The notes under the pieces were generated by a model. The model was not told the origin of the DNA. It worked only from the letters and a program-made list of their open reading frames with translations, and did not search any database. A DNA stretch of 57,257 nt from Opitutia bacterium (GTDB lineage: Bacteria; Verrucomicrobiota; Verrucomicrobiia; Opitutales; Opitutaceae): NCBI GenBank assembly GCA_016217595.1, contig JACRHS010000027.1:1-57257 (forward strand). Reading direction: 5' to 3'. Both the position numbers and the translations under genes were made by a program. Shown piece after piece: positions 23,877-31,689 of this stretch. Position 1 is the stretch's first letter, and each line of letters begins with the position of its first letter.

Positions 23877-25226
23877 ATGATCGAAGACGCCGAATTGCTC
23901 CGCCGCTACGCCGAGAATCGCTCCGAGGACGCGTTTGCCGAGCTGGTGCGGCGGCATCTCAACCTCGTCTATTCCGCGGCGCTGCGGCAGACCGGCGGCG
24001 ATGCGCACCGCGCCCAGGATGTGGCGCAGCTGGTGTTCACCGATCTGGCGCGCAAAGCCGCCGCGCTCGCCCGCCGGCCGACGCTGGCCGGCTGGCTCTA
24101 CACCAGCACGCATTACGCGACGACCAAGGCGCTGCGCACCGAGTGGCGGCGGCAGGCGCGCGAACAGGAGGCCCACGCCATGCAGGAAATTCTCTCCGAC
24201 TCCGGCCCGACACCCGACTGGGACCGGCTCCGACCGGTGCTCGACGCCGCGATGCGCGACTTGAACGAACGCGATCGCGAGGCGGTGCTCCTGCGCTTTT
24301 TCGAAGGACGCGGTTTTGCCGAGGTGGGCGCCAGGCTCAGCCTCACAGAGAACGCCGCTCGCATGCGCGTCGAGCGGGCGCTCGAAAAACTTCGCGCGCA
24401 ACTCGCCCGGCGCGGTGTCACCTCGACGGCGGCGGCGCTGGCGGTGTTACTGGCCGAGCAGGCGGTGGTCGCGGCTCCGGCCGGCGTGGCGGCGCATGTG
24501 ACCGGCGCGGCGTTGCTGGGAGCGACCGCGGCGGGCGGCGGCGCGATTTCCCTCCTGCACATTTTGAGCATGACCAAAGTGCAGGTCGGCGTGGCCAGCC
24601 TGGCGTTGGTGGCGGCCGGGACGGGCGTGGCCTTGCAACAGCAAGCGAATGCGCGGTTGCAGGCCGAGATCGATTCGCTGCAGCTGCAATCCCGCGAGGT
24701 CACACGGTTGAAGGAGGAAAATCGGCGTCTGGCACGGACTGCGGCGGAAGTGGCCGAGTTGCGGCAGGACGACGCTGAGCTGGCGAAATTGAGCGTCGAG
24801 GCCGAGACGTTGAAGCAACGACTCCATGCCCAGCTGGAGGCGCGGGCGTATGCCGCCCGGACGTCCTCTTATACCGGTCCGATTTACGACGTGCGGCAAC
24901 TCGATCGCCTTCCGGCGCCGCGTTATCAGGCGCGTCCGATTTATCCTCTGTCGTATCGGGAAGCGGGCATCACAGGGGAAGTCACCGTGAGTTTTGTCGT
25001 GGATGCGCAGGGCAGGGTGCGCGACGTGCAAGCTGTCAAAGGCTCCTCAACCCATGCGGAGTTCGGGGAAGCGGCGGTGGCGGCCGTGCAGAAATGGAGA
25101 TTCACCCCGGGAGAAAAGGCGGGTGTGGCCGTGGGCGCTCGCATGCAAGTGCCGATCGTCTTTTCTATCGCCCCTGACGCGAAGGCTGGCGAGCGCACCA
25201 TTCGCCCACTGGAAAGTTGGTTCTAA
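23877..25226 (+). CDS. ECF sigma factor fused to membrane segment, coiled coil and TonB C-terminal domain
   Basis: 449 residues in one frame. Sigma region 2 spans about 18-90 (DAFAELVRRHLNLVYSAALR, AQDVAQLVFTDLARKAAALA, LAGWLYTSTHYATTKALRTE). Region 4 spans about 118-178 (LNERDREAVLLRFFEGRGFA, then EVGARLSLTENAARMRVERA). Residues 183-230 are Ala-rich and hydrophobic, and 235-253 form a likely membrane helix (VQVGVASLALVAAGTGVAL). A coiled coil follows at about 255-325. Residues about 345-432 are a TonB_C domain (ARPIYPLSYREAGITGEVTV, VVDAQGRVRDVQAV, AAVAAVQKWRFTPGEKAG). The predicted layout is a cytoplasmic sigma factor tethered to a periplasmic TonB-like end. Long-tailed ECF factors are known in this phylum, but a TonB_C ending is unusual. 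Confidence 0.9.
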   Translation: MIEDAELLRRYAENRSEDAFAELVRRHLNLVYSAALRQTGGDAHRAQDVAQLVFTDLARKAAALARRPTLAGWLYTSTHYATTKALRTEWRRQAREQEAHAMQEILSDSGPTPDWDRLRPVLDAAMRDLNERDREAVLLRFFEGRGFAEVGARLSLTENAARMRVERALEKLRAQLARRGVTSTAAALAVLLAEQAVVAAPAGVAAHVTGAALLGATAAGGGAISLLHILSMTKVQVGVASLALVAAGTGVALQQQANARLQAEIDSLQLQSREVTRLKEENRRLARTAAEVAELRQDDAELAKLSVEAETLKQRLHAQLEARAYAARTSSYTGPIYDVRQLDRLPAPRYQARPIYPLSYREAGITGEVTVSFVVDAQGRVRDVQAVKGSSTHAEFGEAAVAAVQKWRFTPGEKAGVAVGARMQVPIVFSIAPDAKAGERTIRPLESWF

Positions 25227-25230
25227 TCCG

Positions 25231-26025
25231 ATGCGAATCTCGAAAATCATTTTGAGTCTGATGCTGATCGGCCTGCTGACGCTCGGCGGTGCGTGGTGGG
25301 CGTCGCGGCAGAACGCGCAGCAACTGGACGCGGAGGCGACGCGCTTGCGCGCGGAAATCAAAACGCTCGCGGCTTTGCGAGCAGAGCACCAGCGACTGCG
25401 CGGACAACAGGTGTCGACTGACACATTGCAACGGTTGCGCGACGATCATGCCGCGCTGGCGCCGTTGCGGGAGGAGATTGGCTTGCTGCGGACACAGCGC
25501 GAGAAAGCGTCCCAGCTTATGCCGGCGTCTTTGGTGGTGCGTCCGCTGGTGCCTGCGTCGGCTTGGACTAACGCCGGGCGGGCGACGCCGCAGGCGGCAT
25601 TGGAGAGCATGTTGTGGGCCGCGACGCAGGGCGACATCACGGTCTTGTGCAATGCGCTCGATTTCCAGGCCAGCCGGCGCCAGCTCGACGCCATGTTTGC
25701 CACCCTCCCGGAGGCGACGCGGGCGCAGTATGGCACGGCGGAAAAAGTTTTTGGCACGCTGCTCGCCGCTCATATCACGAGAGCGGTGGACGCGATGGGG
25801 GAGGTCGTGATGCCTTCGCTCAATAGTGGCAGTTCGGACCGGGCGACGGTCATCGCGCAATTACAGGCGCCAGATAATCAGATCAGAGACCGAACCTACC
25901 TCTTTGCGCGTTCCGCCGATGGCTGGCGGATGGTCGTCCCGATTCCCATGCTGGAAAGCTTCGCGGCACTGCTCAAAACCAAGCCGTTGCCCCAGTCTTC
26001 CGCGAAGCCGAATGCAAAAGGGTGA
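25231..26025 (+). CDS. Membrane-anchored coiled-coil protein of unknown function
   Basis: 264 residues starting 4 bases after the sigma-TonB fusion gene, so almost certainly in the same operon. A membrane anchor spans 5-24 (KIILSLMLIGLLTLGGAWWA). A heptad-rich region covers about 28-100 (LDAEATRLRAEIKTLAALRA, LRDDHAALAPLREEIGLLRT). A C-terminal globular domain of about 130 residues has no recognised motif (ATPQAALESMLWAATQGDIT, DGWRMVVPIPMLESF). The anchor-plus-coil layout repeats that of the fusion protein. The two could pair through their coiled coils in the periplasm, but this is inference from architecture and position. Confidence 0.7.
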   Translation: MRISKIILSLMLIGLLTLGGAWWASRQNAQQLDAEATRLRAEIKTLAALRAEHQRLRGQQVSTDTLQRLRDDHAALAPLREEIGLLRTQREKASQLMPASLVVRPLVPASAWTNAGRATPQAALESMLWAATQGDITVLCNALDFQASRRQLDAMFATLPEATRAQYGTAEKVFGTLLAAHITRAVDAMGEVVMPSLNSGSSDRATVIAQLQAPDNQIRDRTYLFARSADGWRMVVPIPMLESFAALLKTKPLPQSSAKPNAKG

Positions 26026-26063
26026 ACTCTCCACGTCGCAGCGCACCGTCGTTTTTCCAACCC

Positions 26064-26543
26064 ATGAAAACAAAAACAAACTTCGTCTCACTTCGTTTAT
26101 CGAATGCTGCTGTCACTCTGCCACTCGCGCTTCGCGCCTGTCGCCGCGCATGTGCGGTCGGCTTGTGTCTTCTATCGCTCGGTGGGCTCACCTTGCCGCT
26201 GGAGCGCGCTGCGGCTGCGGACGCCCCGGCGGCGCAAATCTACAATCTGAAGGAGCTCGATAGCATCCCGGTCGTGCGCTACCAGGCCAAGCCGGTATAT
26301 CCGTTTGCCCTGCGCTCGGCGGGGATCACCGGTGAAGTCGTAGTGGCGTTTATCGTCGAGGCCGATGGCGAGGTGCACGCCGTCGAAGCTGTTCGATCCA
26401 CGCAAAAAGAATTCGAGTCCGCGGCGGTCGAGGCGGTCAGCAAATGGAAGTTCAAAGCTGGCAAGAAAGACGGTCGTACCGTCGCCACGCGAATGCAGGT
26501 GCCGATCAAGTTTTCGATAACGGCGATAAAGGAAAAGAAATAG
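26064..26543 (+). CDS. Exported TonB C-terminal-domain protein
   Basis: 159 residues from ATG 26064. A long export signal covers about 25-52 (CAVGLCLLSLGGLTLPLERA). The TonB_C domain covers about 70-152 (RYQAKPVYPFALRSAGITGE, VVVAFIVEADGEVHAVEAVR, AVEAVSKWKFKAGKKDG). The lead-in IYNLKELDSIPVVRYQAKPV closely echoes the fusion protein's IYDVRQLDRLPAPRYQARPI, so the two domains are paralogues. There is no proline-rich spacer of the kind classical TonB uses to span the periplasm. It may bind TonB boxes or act as a soluble competitor for the fused domain. Confidence 0.8.
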   Translation: MKTKTNFVSLRLSNAAVTLPLALRACRRACAVGLCLLSLGGLTLPLERAAAADAPAAQIYNLKELDSIPVVRYQAKPVYPFALRSAGITGEVVVAFIVEADGEVHAVEAVRSTQKEFESAAVEAVSKWKFKAGKKDGRTVATRMQVPIKFSITAIKEKK

Positions 26544-26828
26544 GCGGGCCGGGTCTCGGAATTTCAGCCCATCGTTTGCAGGGTTTCTGATGCTGACGAT
26601 GTGGCTGCGCTTGAAGATTGCTGAATCCAGGTGTGCCGGTGCGCGGCGGAACGTGTGGATCAAAGGCGCAATTTGCACGCTTGCAAACACCTGATGGGCA
26701 GATCAAAACACCGGCCTGCCTCTTTCGCCGACTGTGCAAATTGGCGGCGTGTGGTACCTCGACGAAAATCACACGCCACCGGTTTGTGCAGCAGCGCGTT
26801 CCAGCCAGTGAGTGCACGATTTTCCCCT

Positions 26829-27278
26829 ATGAAAAAACGATCCCTGTTAGGAGTTGGCACTTGGTTACACCTCGGTTTGCACGTCTGCCGTGGATGGCGG
26901 GCAGCGGTGTTGGGTCTGGCGGCGCTGGCGTTGGCGTTGCCGACACCGCGGGCGATGGCCGATGCTGCAGCTCCAGCTGAAATCTACGACATCTTCTCCG
27001 TCGACCAGAAACCAAAGCCGCGCAAGCAGTCTGGTCTGGTTTATCCGCGTAAACCCATCGAGGCCGGCATTGCCGGCACGGTGTTTGTCGAAATTGTTGT
27101 CGGTATCGACGGCAAGGTGCGCGATGCTCACGTTGTCCGCTCCACACAAAAAGAACTCGAGTCGTTTGCGGTTGAGAATGTGGAAAAATGGCTATTCACA
27201 CCGGGTGAGAAAAACGGGAAAGCTGTCGCCACTCGCATGATCGTGCCGCTCAAATTATCGGGCAATGTGAAGCAGTAA
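26829..27278 (+). CDS. Second exported TonB C-terminal-domain protein
   Basis: 149 residues. A signal peptide spans about 20-46 (WRAAVLGLAALALALPTPRA, then MADAA). The TonB_C domain spans about 68-145 (SGLVYPRKPIEAGIAGTVFV, VRDAHVVRSTQKELESFAVE, NVEKWLFTPGEKNGKAVATR). It shares RSTQKE and the VATRM..P ending with the 159-residue neighbour but is more divergent. The lead-in lacks the RYQAKP motif and carries KPKPRKQSG instead. It is 285 bases downstream of its paralogue, a gap in which I see no gene, so it may have its own promoter. Confidence 0.8.
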   Translation: MKKRSLLGVGTWLHLGLHVCRGWRAAVLGLAALALALPTPRAMADAAAPAEIYDIFSVDQKPKPRKQSGLVYPRKPIEAGIAGTVFVEIVVGIDGKVRDAHVVRSTQKELESFAVENVEKWLFTPGEKNGKAVATRMIVPLKLSGNVKQ

Positions 27279-27292
27279 GCTCCGCGAGCTGC

Positions 27293-28468
27293 TCAATCCT
27301 CGGCGCGTTCGCCTGCGGGCGCCATCTTCACGATCCGCGGGTCGAAGCGCGCCACGATCTCCACCAGATCGCTCTGCGCGGCCATGACGGCGTGAATGTC
27401 ATTGTAGACCATCGGCGCTTCATCAATGCCGGCCGATAGGAGTTTCACGCCGCGCTCGGCCAGCAGGCGGTGCGCAGTTTTCCAGTCGAGCGTCTTGGCG
27501 GCCTGCGTGCGGCTCATGACCCGGCCCGCGCCGTGCGCCGCCGAGTTTAGCGAGCGGGGCTCGCCCCGTCCTCGGACGACAAATCCCGGCGCGGCCATCG
27601 AACCCGGTATCACGCCAAGCACGCCAGCTCCGGCCGGAGTCGCGCCTTTGCGGTGCACGATCAGATCGCGGCCGTCGTGCTGCTCGCGCCAGGCGAAATT
27701 GTGGTGGTTCTCCACGTCCCAACGCACCTCGGCGCCGAGTCGCGCGACGATATGGCGGTGAATGCAGGCGTGGTTGGCGGCCGCGTAGGCGCCCATGAGC
27801 TCCATCGCCGCCCAATATTCCTGGCCTTCGGCTTCATCGAGGCCGAGCCAGGCGAGGCGGCCGTGCGCGGTGCGTTTTTGCTGCGCAAGTTTGCTGTAGT
27901 GGTCGCACACCGCCGCGCCGACGCCACGGCTGCCGCTGTGGCTGAGCAACGCCAGATATTCTCCCGGCGCGAGCGGCAGATCGCCGGCGAGGACCGTGAG
28001 CGTGCCGAACTCCACAAAATGATTGCCGCTGCCGCTGGTGCCGAGTTGCGCCCTGGCTTTGTCACGCGTGGCGCGGGTGACGGGGCTCACGTTCCAATCG
28101 GCGTCGAGCACAGGATGTTGTCGCCGCTCGGCAAACGCGGCGCCGATGCCGAAACGCGTTTCGCGTTCCAACGCCTCGATCAGCGTTGTCCGCGCCGTGT
28201 CAAGTTGCGCGGGCGGCAGATCGAGCACCGAGAGTTTCATGCGGCACGCGATGTCGACTCCGACCGCAAACGGGATCACCGCGCGCTCGGTCCCCAGCAC
28301 GCCGCCGATGGGCAGACCGTAGCCGACATGGGCGTCGGGCATGAGCGCGCCGCGCACGGCGACCGGGAGCGCGCAGGCCTCGCGCATCTGCTGGATCGAT
28401 TGCGCGTCGAGATCCTGGCCCCATTGCTGCCAAGGTGCGGACTCGGAACGTTGGGCGGTGGCGGCCAT
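27293..28468 (-). CDS. rtcB: RtcB family RNA ligase
   Basis: 391 residues from ATG 28468. An in-frame ATG at 28528 would add 20 residues without character. The conserved RtcB signature sites are present: PDAHVGYGLPIGGVLG (45-60), the metal site VDIACRM with Asp72 and Cys75, SGSGNHFVEFG (145-155), SHSGSRG (177-182), ENHHNFAWRE (253-262), PGSM and the guanylylated His312 in AHGAGRVMSR. The enzyme joins RNA 3'-phosphate or 2',3'-cyclic phosphate ends to 5'-OH ends using GTP and manganese. No archease or rtcA gene is nearby, so it stands alone here. Confidence 0.93.
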   Translation of the reverse strand: MAATAQRSESAPWQQWGQDLDAQSIQQMREACALPVAVRGALMPDAHVGYGLPIGGVLGTERAVIPFAVGVDIACRMKLSVLDLPPAQLDTARTTLIEALERETRFGIGAAFAERRQHPVLDADWNVSPVTRATRDKARAQLGTSGSGNHFVEFGTLTVLAGDLPLAPGEYLALLSHSGSRGVGAAVCDHYSKLAQQKRTAHGRLAWLGLDEAEGQEYWAAMELMGAYAAANHACIHRHIVARLGAEVRWDVENHHNFAWREQHDGRDLIVHRKGATPAGAGVLGVIPGSMAAPGFVVRGRGEPRSLNSAAHGAGRVMSRTQAAKTLDWKTAHRLLAERGVKLLSAGIDEAPMVYNDIHAVMAAQSDLVEIVARFDPRIVKMAPAGERAED

Positions 28469-28545
28469 GCTGGATTTGCGAACTGGCAGATTGGCGGCGA
28501 GCTTTCCCTGCGCGCAATGTTTTCCCATGCTGCCGCTCTCACATC

Positions 28546-29385
28546 ATGAGCATTACTCTGGGAGCTCGCGCACACGACTTCGGCAAACTGCCGGCGGAAA
28601 TTCTCGCGGAAAAAATCGCCGCCAAAGGCCTGACTTGCGTCCAGCTCGCGCTGGCGAAGGCGCTCGACGGCATCAACAGCGAGACCGGCAGCCTCAGCCC
28701 GGGACTGGCCGCGCATGTGCGCGAGGCTTTCGCGCGGCGTGGCGTGCGTATCGCGGTCCTCGGTTGCTACGTCAACCTCGTGCACCCCGATCTTGCCGAG
28801 CGACGGTCTCTGCTCGCGCGGTTCAAGGAACACCTCCGTTTCGCGCGCGATTTCGGGTGCAGTGTGGTCGCCACCGAGACGGCGTCGCTCAACGCCGACT
28901 GGTCCGCGCATCCCGACAACGGCGGCGAGGCGGCTTTCCGTACGGCGTGTGAAAGCGTGGGCGAGTTGGTGGCGGAGGCGGAGAAGTTCGGGGTGTTTGT
29001 CGCAATCGAGGGCGTGGCGCACCATGTCGTTTCCACGCCGCAACGGATGCGGCGGCTGCTCGACGAAATCGCATCGCCCAATTTGCAGGTGCTGTTCGAT
29101 CCGGTGAACCTGCTCTCCCCAGAAAACCTCGGCGTGCAGGACCGCGTGATGCAGGAAAGCTTCGATCTTTTCGGCGACCGCATCGTGGTGACGCACGTCA
29201 AAGATTTTCGCTGCGAAGGCGGCAAACTGCGGCCGGAAATCATCGGCCGCGGGCAGCTCAATTACGAGTTACTGGCCCGCCTCCTGCGCGCGCGCAAATC
29301 CTACATCGACGTGCTGATCGAGGACACGACTGCGGCCACCATCGACGAGAGCATCGTCGCCGTGCGACGCGCGTTTGCGTGCTGA
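28546..29385 (+). CDS. Sugar phosphate isomerase/epimerase-like TIM-barrel protein
   Basis: 279 residues, cytoplasmic (no signal). The AP-endonuclease-2/xylose-isomerase-like fold is shown by FARDFGCSVVATETASLN, FGVFVAIEGVAHHVVSTPQR, LQVLFDPVNLLSPENLG, VVTHVKDFRCEGGKL and the late VLIEDTT, which together supply the Glu, Asp, His and Glu metal ligands. The family interconverts or epimerises sugars. The gene is divergent from rtcB and convergent with the TMTC-like gene, so its neighbours give no pathway clue. Confidence 0.85.
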   Translation: MSITLGARAHDFGKLPAEILAEKIAAKGLTCVQLALAKALDGINSETGSLSPGLAAHVREAFARRGVRIAVLGCYVNLVHPDLAERRSLLARFKEHLRFARDFGCSVVATETASLNADWSAHPDNGGEAAFRTACESVGELVAEAEKFGVFVAIEGVAHHVVSTPQRMRRLLDEIASPNLQVLFDPVNLLSPENLGVQDRVMQESFDLFGDRIVVTHVKDFRCEGGKLRPEIIGRGQLNYELLARLLRARKSYIDVLIEDTTAATIDESIVAVRRAFAC

Positions 29386-29411
29386 ATTCTGCCGAAGGGT
29401 TGAGCCAGGTG

Positions 29412-29435
29412 GTGCGCGTTGTCCTCAACGCGCGC
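29412..29435. terminator. Strong stem-loop between convergent genes
   Basis: Arms GCGCGTTG (29414-29421) and CAACGCGC (29426-29433), extended by two further pairs, close on a TCCT loop. It lies between two convergent stop codons and probably ends both transcripts, although no T-tract follows. Confidence 0.4.
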
Positions 29436-29458
29436 CGGTATGGTGTGTGGTGCCGCAG

Positions 29459-31504
29459 CTACTTCGCGCCGGTGGATGGAGCGGAAAACGCCTGCAGCCA
29501 GCTTTGCGCCTGCGCGTAGTCGGGGCGTTGTTGCAGCGCGATCTGGAGATGTCGGATGGCTTCTTCGCGTTTGCCCTGACGGGCCAGCGCGTAGCCGAGA
29601 TTGGCGTGTGCTTCGGGGTTTACCGGCGCGAGTCGCAACGCCCGGGTGTAGTGCTCGACCGCCTCGGCGTACCGCTCCTGTCCGGCGTAGACGTTGCCAA
29701 GGTTGTTGTAGACGCGGGCGTCGTTGGGATTGAGCTCCAGCACGCGCCGGTACTCGCGCAGCGCGTCGTCGGCCCGGCCGGTCATGGCGTAAACATTGCC
29801 CAAGTTGCTGTGCGCGCTGAGGTGGTCGGGCGCGAGCGCGAGCGCGGCTTGGATGCGCTCGATGGCGGCGGCGGTCTGGCCCTTCATCGCCAGCGCGACG
29901 CCGTAGTTGTTCAGCGCCTCCACGTGGCGAGGCTGGCGGGCGAGCACGAACTCATATTCGGCAATCGCCTCGTCGAGCTGGCCGAGATCGGAGAGGGCGT
30001 TGCCGAGGTTGTTGTGCGTTTCGACGAGGTCCGGCCGGGTGCGCAGGGCGAGGCGATACTCGGCGACGGCTTCGCGTTGCAGGCCTTTTTCCGCCAGCGC
30101 GTGGCCGAGATTGCTGTGCGCTTCTTCGTAGGCGGGGTTGATCGCGAGCGAACGGCGGTATTGCTCAATGGCCTCGTCGATCCGCTGCTGTTCCATGAGG
30201 TGCGTGCCGAGATTGTTGTAGGCCAGATAATTTTTCGCGGTGACCGCGGCGGTGTGCTCGAAGAGCGTGGTCGAATCCTGCCAGAGCGCCTGCTGTGACC
30301 AGGTGCGCACGCTGCACCCGAGGAGAACGATCGCTGCGCCGCTGACGAACAGCGGCCGCCATGCCGGACGCGCCCCGAGTTCGCTCAATGTCCAAATCAA
30401 CGCGAGCTGCACACCGACGATGGGGAGGTACGTGTAACGATCCGCCATCGATTGCAGTCCGACCTGCACGAGTCCGATCACCGGCACGAGCGTGCCCACG
30501 AACCACAGCCAGCCGACGATGATCCAGGGGCGGCGACGCCATTGCCAGAGCGCGAGCGCGGTGATCGCGGTGGCCAACAGCAAGGCCCCCAGCACCGCGC
30601 CGCCCGGCCATGTGCCCGGATGCGGGTACAGCACGGCGAGATCGGCGGGCCAGAGAAATTTTCCGAGATAACGGGCCAGCGCCACGACCGCGTTGGCCAG
30701 CCGGTCGCCGAGCCCGAGCGCCATCGAGACGGAGCCGCCCTGTTTTTGCACCTGATAGGTGACCCAGCACGACGCGGCGGCCAGGGCGAAGAACGGAACC
30801 TTTTCGAATAGCAATCCGGGCAACGGCCGCCAGCCCGGCGCGGGTGCGGCGGGCGGCGCAGACGGCCCGCAGCGGCGCAGCGGCCAGACGTCGAGCAGCA
30901 GCAACACGCATGGCAGGGTGACGAGCATGGGCTTGGCCATGAGTCCGAGCGCGCAGGCGACCAGCGCCCCGGTGTAGGCGAGCCAGGCCCGCGCCGCTGC
31001 GGTGCGTCGGCGCTCGGCGTAGACCGCGTAGGCCCAGAGTGTGAGCCACCAGAAAAATCCGCTGAGCACATCCTTGCGCTCGGCCACCCACGCGACCGAT
31101 TCCACGCGCAACGGATGCCACGCGAACAGCGCCGCGCAAAACGCGCTCGCCCAAAACGCGCCGGTGAGCCGCCGCAACGCGAGGAAGGCGAGCAGGGCGC
31201 CGCATGCGTGCCAGAGCACACTCGTGGCGTGGTGGCCGGCGGCGTTCTTCCCGAACAGCTCCCGGTCGAGCGCATGCGAGAGCCAGGTGAGCGGATGCCA
31301 GTTGGAGGCGTGTCCCTCGGTGAAAGCCCAGCGGACGGTGGCGGCGGTGAGGCCGGCCTGCACGTGCTCGTTTTTGGTGACGTAGTCGGGGTCGTCGTAG
31401 TTGACGAAATCGTTGCGCGTCGCCCGGCTGAACAGCACGAGCGTGCCGAGGAACAGCGCCAGGCAGACGGCGATGGTGCGGTAAGGCGTGACGGCGGAAG
31501 ACAT
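29459..31504 (-). CDS. TMTC-like membrane protein with C-terminal TPR repeats
   Basis: 681 residues from ATG 31504. The N-terminal half (1-430) has about ten or more membrane helices with GT-C glycosyltransferase features: NDFVNYDDPDYVTKNEHV near the start and WHPLTWLSHALDRELFGKNA, as in the TMTC/dolichol-mannose-using family. The C-terminal half holds about seven TPR units (AYNNLGTHLMEQQRIDEAIE, AHSNLGHALAEKGLQREAVA, VYNNLGNVYAGQERYAEAVE). Proteins of this layout probably transfer sugars from a lipid carrier to proteins, with the TPR part recognising the acceptor. A perfect 11-base hairpin directly precedes the chosen start. Confidence 0.85.
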   Translation of the reverse strand: MSSAVTPYRTIAVCLALFLGTLVLFSRATRNDFVNYDDPDYVTKNEHVQAGLTAATVRWAFTEGHASNWHPLTWLSHALDRELFGKNAAGHHATSVLWHACGALLAFLALRRLTGAFWASAFCAALFAWHPLRVESVAWVAERKDVLSGFFWWLTLWAYAVYAERRRTAAARAWLAYTGALVACALGLMAKPMLVTLPCVLLLLDVWPLRRCGPSAPPAAPAPGWRPLPGLLFEKVPFFALAAASCWVTYQVQKQGGSVSMALGLGDRLANAVVALARYLGKFLWPADLAVLYPHPGTWPGGAVLGALLLATAITALALWQWRRRPWIIVGWLWFVGTLVPVIGLVQVGLQSMADRYTYLPIVGVQLALIWTLSELGARPAWRPLFVSGAAIVLLGCSVRTWSQQALWQDSTTLFEHTAAVTAKNYLAYNNLGTHLMEQQRIDEAIEQYRRSLAINPAYEEAHSNLGHALAEKGLQREAVAEYRLALRTRPDLVETHNNLGNALSDLGQLDEAIAEYEFVLARQPRHVEALNNYGVALAMKGQTAAAIERIQAALALAPDHLSAHSNLGNVYAMTGRADDALREYRRVLELNPNDARVYNNLGNVYAGQERYAEAVEHYTRALRLAPVNPEAHANLGYALARQGKREEAIRHLQIALQQRPDYAQAQSWLQAFSAPSTGAK

Positions 31505-31505
31505 C

Positions 31506-31531
31506 GGGAACGCCCGGTGGCGGGCGTTCCC
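31506..31531. repeat. Perfect 11-bp inverted repeat abutting the TMTC-like start codon
   Basis: GGGAACGCCCG (31506-31516) and CGGGCGTTCCC (31521-31531) pair perfectly around GTGG. On the minus-strand transcript the hairpin ends one base before the ATG at 31504. It would cover the normal ribosome-binding position if the start is correct. Confidence 0.6.
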
Positions 31532-31689
31532 CAGCACAGGCAACGCGCGGGCAAGGTCAATCCACCGCAGCGGGTTGGACTGCCGTCCGTGGCGGTGCGG
31601 TGCTGGCCGGGTCAAGTTTCCCGGCGCTCGGCCGATATTCAGGATAACCCGCGGAAGCGAAAACACGCCTCCGAACGGATTGCTTTCCT

